NCBI GenBank assembly: GCA_018333845.1
Contig: JAGXSK010000218.1
Location: forward strand, 1 to 6,919
Reading direction: 5' to 3'
Source of the DNA: Clostridia bacterium
GTDB taxonomy: Bacteria; Bacillota; DSM-16504; Desulfitibacterales; Desulfitibacteraceae
Length of the DNA stretch: 6,919 nt
Part shown: positions 5,794 through 6,919 of the stretch, piece after piece
How positions within the stretch are numbered: the stretch's first letter is position 1
How the letters are laid out: every line of letters begins with the position of its first letter
Made by a program: the position numbers and the translations under genes
Notes under the pieces: model-generated
What the model was told of the DNA's origin: nothing
The model's database searches: none
Seen by the model: only the letters and a program-made list of their open reading frames with translations

Positions 5794-5836
5794 ATTCTAC
5801 TTTAACAAAATAATATTTACAGTGATTTTTGTCACA
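5794..5836 (-). promoter_or_regulatory. CRP/FNR-type operator and promoter of the cupin gene
   Basis: On the minus strand TGTGA-CAAAAA-TCACT (5821-5836) matches the TGTGA-N6-TCACT/A form used by Firmicute FNR/CRP-family regulators. Downstream is a -10-like TAGAAT (5794-5799) with no good -35. If transcription starts near 5787, the operator centre is at -41.5, the class II activator position. That placement explains the weak -35 and predicts activation, possibly by low oxygen if the regulator is FNR-like. Confidence 0.65.
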
Positions 5837-5874
5837 GCATTGTAAATTTATTAAGAAAATTTGCCAGTTATTTT

Positions 5875-6291
5875 TTAGACTACTCCCTTTTCGAGAAACA
5901 AACCCTTATATACATGATCTGACTTTATTATGTGATTTTGAACCCAGTCAGCAATAAATTCTATAATTTCCATGGTTATTTTATTCTGGTTGTCATCTAT
6001 GTTTTTGGTCTCCACTTCAATAATCTTATCAACAAAAGCCTCATGCTGCTTTTTATGAGCCTCGTAATCCTTGTAACTAAATTTCTCCATAAGCTCCTCT
6101 TCATGTTTGAAATGATAAGCTGTATAGTTTTTCAGTTCAGCCAGGACTGCCATGATTTTATCATAACTGTCTATTCCTGCTCCATTGGAAACAACCCCAA
6201 ACAACTGGTTTCCTAAAAAAAATAAATGCTGATGCTGTTCATCAATTGATGAAATGCCTGTATTGTACTTATCATTCCATTTAAATATCAT
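5875..6291 (-). CDS. Bacteriohemerythrin, 138 aa
   Basis: This is a single-domain four-helix-bundle protein that binds O2 reversibly at a non-haem di-iron site; in anaerobes such proteins are thought to bind, deliver or sense oxygen. All seven family ligands are present: H20 (IDEQH), H60 and E64 (HFKHE), H79 and H83 (HKKQH), and H120 and D125 (HIIKSD). The N-terminus with FKW and the final helix match single-domain bacterial hemerythrins, with no extra signalling domain. An ATG at 6300 is only 1 nt from AAGGAGG. The ATG at 6291 has a 10-nt spacer and gives MIFKW, so it is preferred. The cupin gene lies 113 bp downstream on the same strand with no clear terminator between, so read-through is possible. 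The upstream control region is rich in inverted repeats. Confidence 0.95.
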   Translation of the reverse strand: MIFKWNDKYNTGISSIDEQHQHLFFLGNQLFGVVSNGAGIDSYDKIMAVLAELKNYTAYHFKHEEELMEKFSYKDYEAHKKQHEAFVDKIIEVETKNIDDNQNKITMEIIEFIADWVQNHIIKSDHVYKGLFLEKGVV

Positions 6292-6322
6292 ACCTCTCAT
6301 GCCTCCTTGATTATTTATTGTG

Positions 6323-6361
6323 GTAAAATTATCATTTTACGTGATAAATTAAGTATATCAC
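6323..6361 (-). promoter_or_regulatory. Hemerythrin promoter within interleaved inverted repeats
   Basis: The minus strand carries an extended -10, TGA-TATACT (hexamer at 6352-6357), with a start near 6345 and no clear -35. Three inverted repeats overlap or abut it: GTAAAAT-N4-ATTTTAC (6323-6340), TTATCA-N7-TGATAA (6329-6347) and GTGATA-N9-TATCAC (6341-6361). The core TATCA therefore appears three times in alternating orientation across the start site, which suits a repressor or cooperative regulator. Confidence 0.55.
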
Positions 6362-6405
6362 TATTCAAGAACCATGAAAATTATAAGATTGATTTTACCG
6401 CAAAA

Positions 6406-6419
6406 ATAGTATTTACTAT
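6406..6419. repeat. Short palindrome in the divergent intergenic region
   Basis: ATAGTA-TT-TACTAT is a perfect inverted repeat with 6-bp arms. It lies between the divergent hemerythrin and DUF368 genes, about 60 bp upstream of the predicted hemerythrin start. Apart from the two promoters, I see nothing else in 6362-6520. Confidence 0.4.
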
Positions 6420-6504
6420 GAAAAACATGAACCCTTGCAATGTATAAGCCCCCTTTATAGATTATATCCATACGGCATTTCTATAAAATTCGAGGTTTTT
6501 CCAG

Positions 6505-6532
6505 TAGAATCAGGATTGTTATGTGATATAAT
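6505..6532 (+). promoter_or_regulatory. Extended -10 promoter of the DUF368 gene
   Basis: TGA-TATAAT (6524-6532) is a consensus extended -10 element. A weak -35-like TAGAAT (6505-6510) lies 16 bp upstream. Transcription would start near 6539, giving a short leader before the ribosome binding site GAGGAG at 6556-6561. Confidence 0.7.
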
Positions 6533-6575
6533 ATACACTGTATTTATACTATAAAGAGGAGCAGTGACTTGTTTT

Positions 6576-6919
6576 ATGACAATGATTATTCAGGGAATAA
6601 TACTGGGCATTATTATTGTTCTGCCAGGAATGAGCGGTGGTACCGTATTTTTAATATTTGGCATCTATGAGCAGGTTATTAGAGATATAGCAAGGCTCAA
6701 TCTCAAACCCTATTTACCCCTGTGCTTAGGATTAATCCTTGGTGTTTACCTGGGAGGCCTGGCCTTTACATTATTCTTCCAATTCTACAGGGATGCAACT
6801 GCTGCTTTCCTGCTAGGCTGTCTTCTTGCCTCGGTCAAACCCGTTGTTAGCTGCTGCCCAAAACCCGATAAAAAGGGAGTACTTGCCATGGTCCTTGGGA
6901 TAATTACTGGCTTTGTCCT
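6576..6919 (+). CDS. DUF368 membrane protein, PopT-like polyprenyl-phosphate translocase family (partial)
   Basis: The first 114 codons are present and the frame stays open to the window edge. The N-terminal helix is followed by the family signature V-L-P-G-M-S-G-G-T (residues 15-23) and FGIYEQVI (28-35). Hydrophobic segments follow at about 47-66 and 73-85, then a polar CCPKPDKK loop and another hydrophobic segment. DUF368 members called PopT have been reported to move undecaprenyl phosphate back across the cytoplasmic membrane for envelope synthesis; this function is inferred by family only. The start is uncertain. ATG at 6576 gives a family-like N-terminus but is 14 nt from GAGGAG, whereas an in-frame GTG at 6564 is only 2 nt away and would add four residues. 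The gene is divergent from hemerythrin. Confidence 0.85.
   Translation, partial: MTMIIQGIILGIIIVLPGMSGGTVFLIFGIYEQVIRDIARLNLKPYLPLCLGLILGVYLGGLAFTLFFQFYRDATAAFLLGCLLASVKPVVSCCPKPDKKGVLAMVLGIITGFV

Noticed and set aside
5821..5836. TGTGA/TCACT palindrome as a hemerythrin terminator
   Set aside because: The stem is only 4 bp and has no adjacent T-tract, so an operator explains it better.
6292..6300. Upstream ATG for hemerythrin
   Set aside because: It is only 1 nt from AAGGAGG; the ATG at 6291 has a workable spacer and gives the family N-terminus.

Overview
The window looks like chromosomal DNA from an anaerobic, low-to-moderate GC Gram-positive bacterium (Firmicutes, probably class Clostridia). 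The reasons are a tryptophan operon controlled by a T-box riboswitch, AGGAGG-type ribosome binding sites, a clostridial-type 2[4Fe-4S] ferredoxin, sigma-A-like promoters and U-tract terminators. No species is claimed. No mobile element, CRISPR array, tRNA or rRNA is visible.

Region 1 (1-3563, minus strand) is the front of a tryptophan biosynthesis operon, read right to left. A near-consensus promoter (3534-3563) drives a leader of about 339 nt that folds as a T-box with a UGG (Trp) specifier codon and ends in an intrinsic terminator. The leader is followed by trpE, trpG, trpD and the first codons of trpC, which runs off the left edge. trpE overlaps trpG by 17 nt and trpD overlaps trpC through ATGA. 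The only real gap, trpG to trpD, is filled by a six-unit 9-bp degenerate tandem repeat that puts a stop codon at every third codon of the trpG frame. Uncharged tRNA-Trp should open the operon, and TrpE-TrpG, TrpD and TrpC then act in sequence from chorismate.

Region 2 (3614-5160, minus strand) holds two single genes. The first is a 55-aa ferredoxin with its own promoter and terminator. The second is a 321-aa cation/Ca2+ exchanger of the CaCA (YrbG-like) family, started by TTG, with an inverted repeat over its predicted -35 element and complex hairpin-forming repeats downstream.

Region 3 (5371-6361, minus strand) holds a small cupin with an altered metal motif and a bacteriohemerythrin with all seven iron ligands. 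A perfect TGTGA-N6-TCACT site (CRP/FNR type) lies about 41.5 bp before the predicted cupin transcription start. The hemerythrin promoter sits in a cluster of interleaved inverted repeats. Together these suggest oxygen- or redox-responsive control.

Region 4 (6524-6919, plus strand) is the start of a divergently transcribed DUF368 membrane protein (PopT-like polyprenyl-phosphate translocase family), cut by the right edge.

The genes are ordinary members of known families. The more unusual content is in the control regions and spacers. I found no convincing new multi-gene system.
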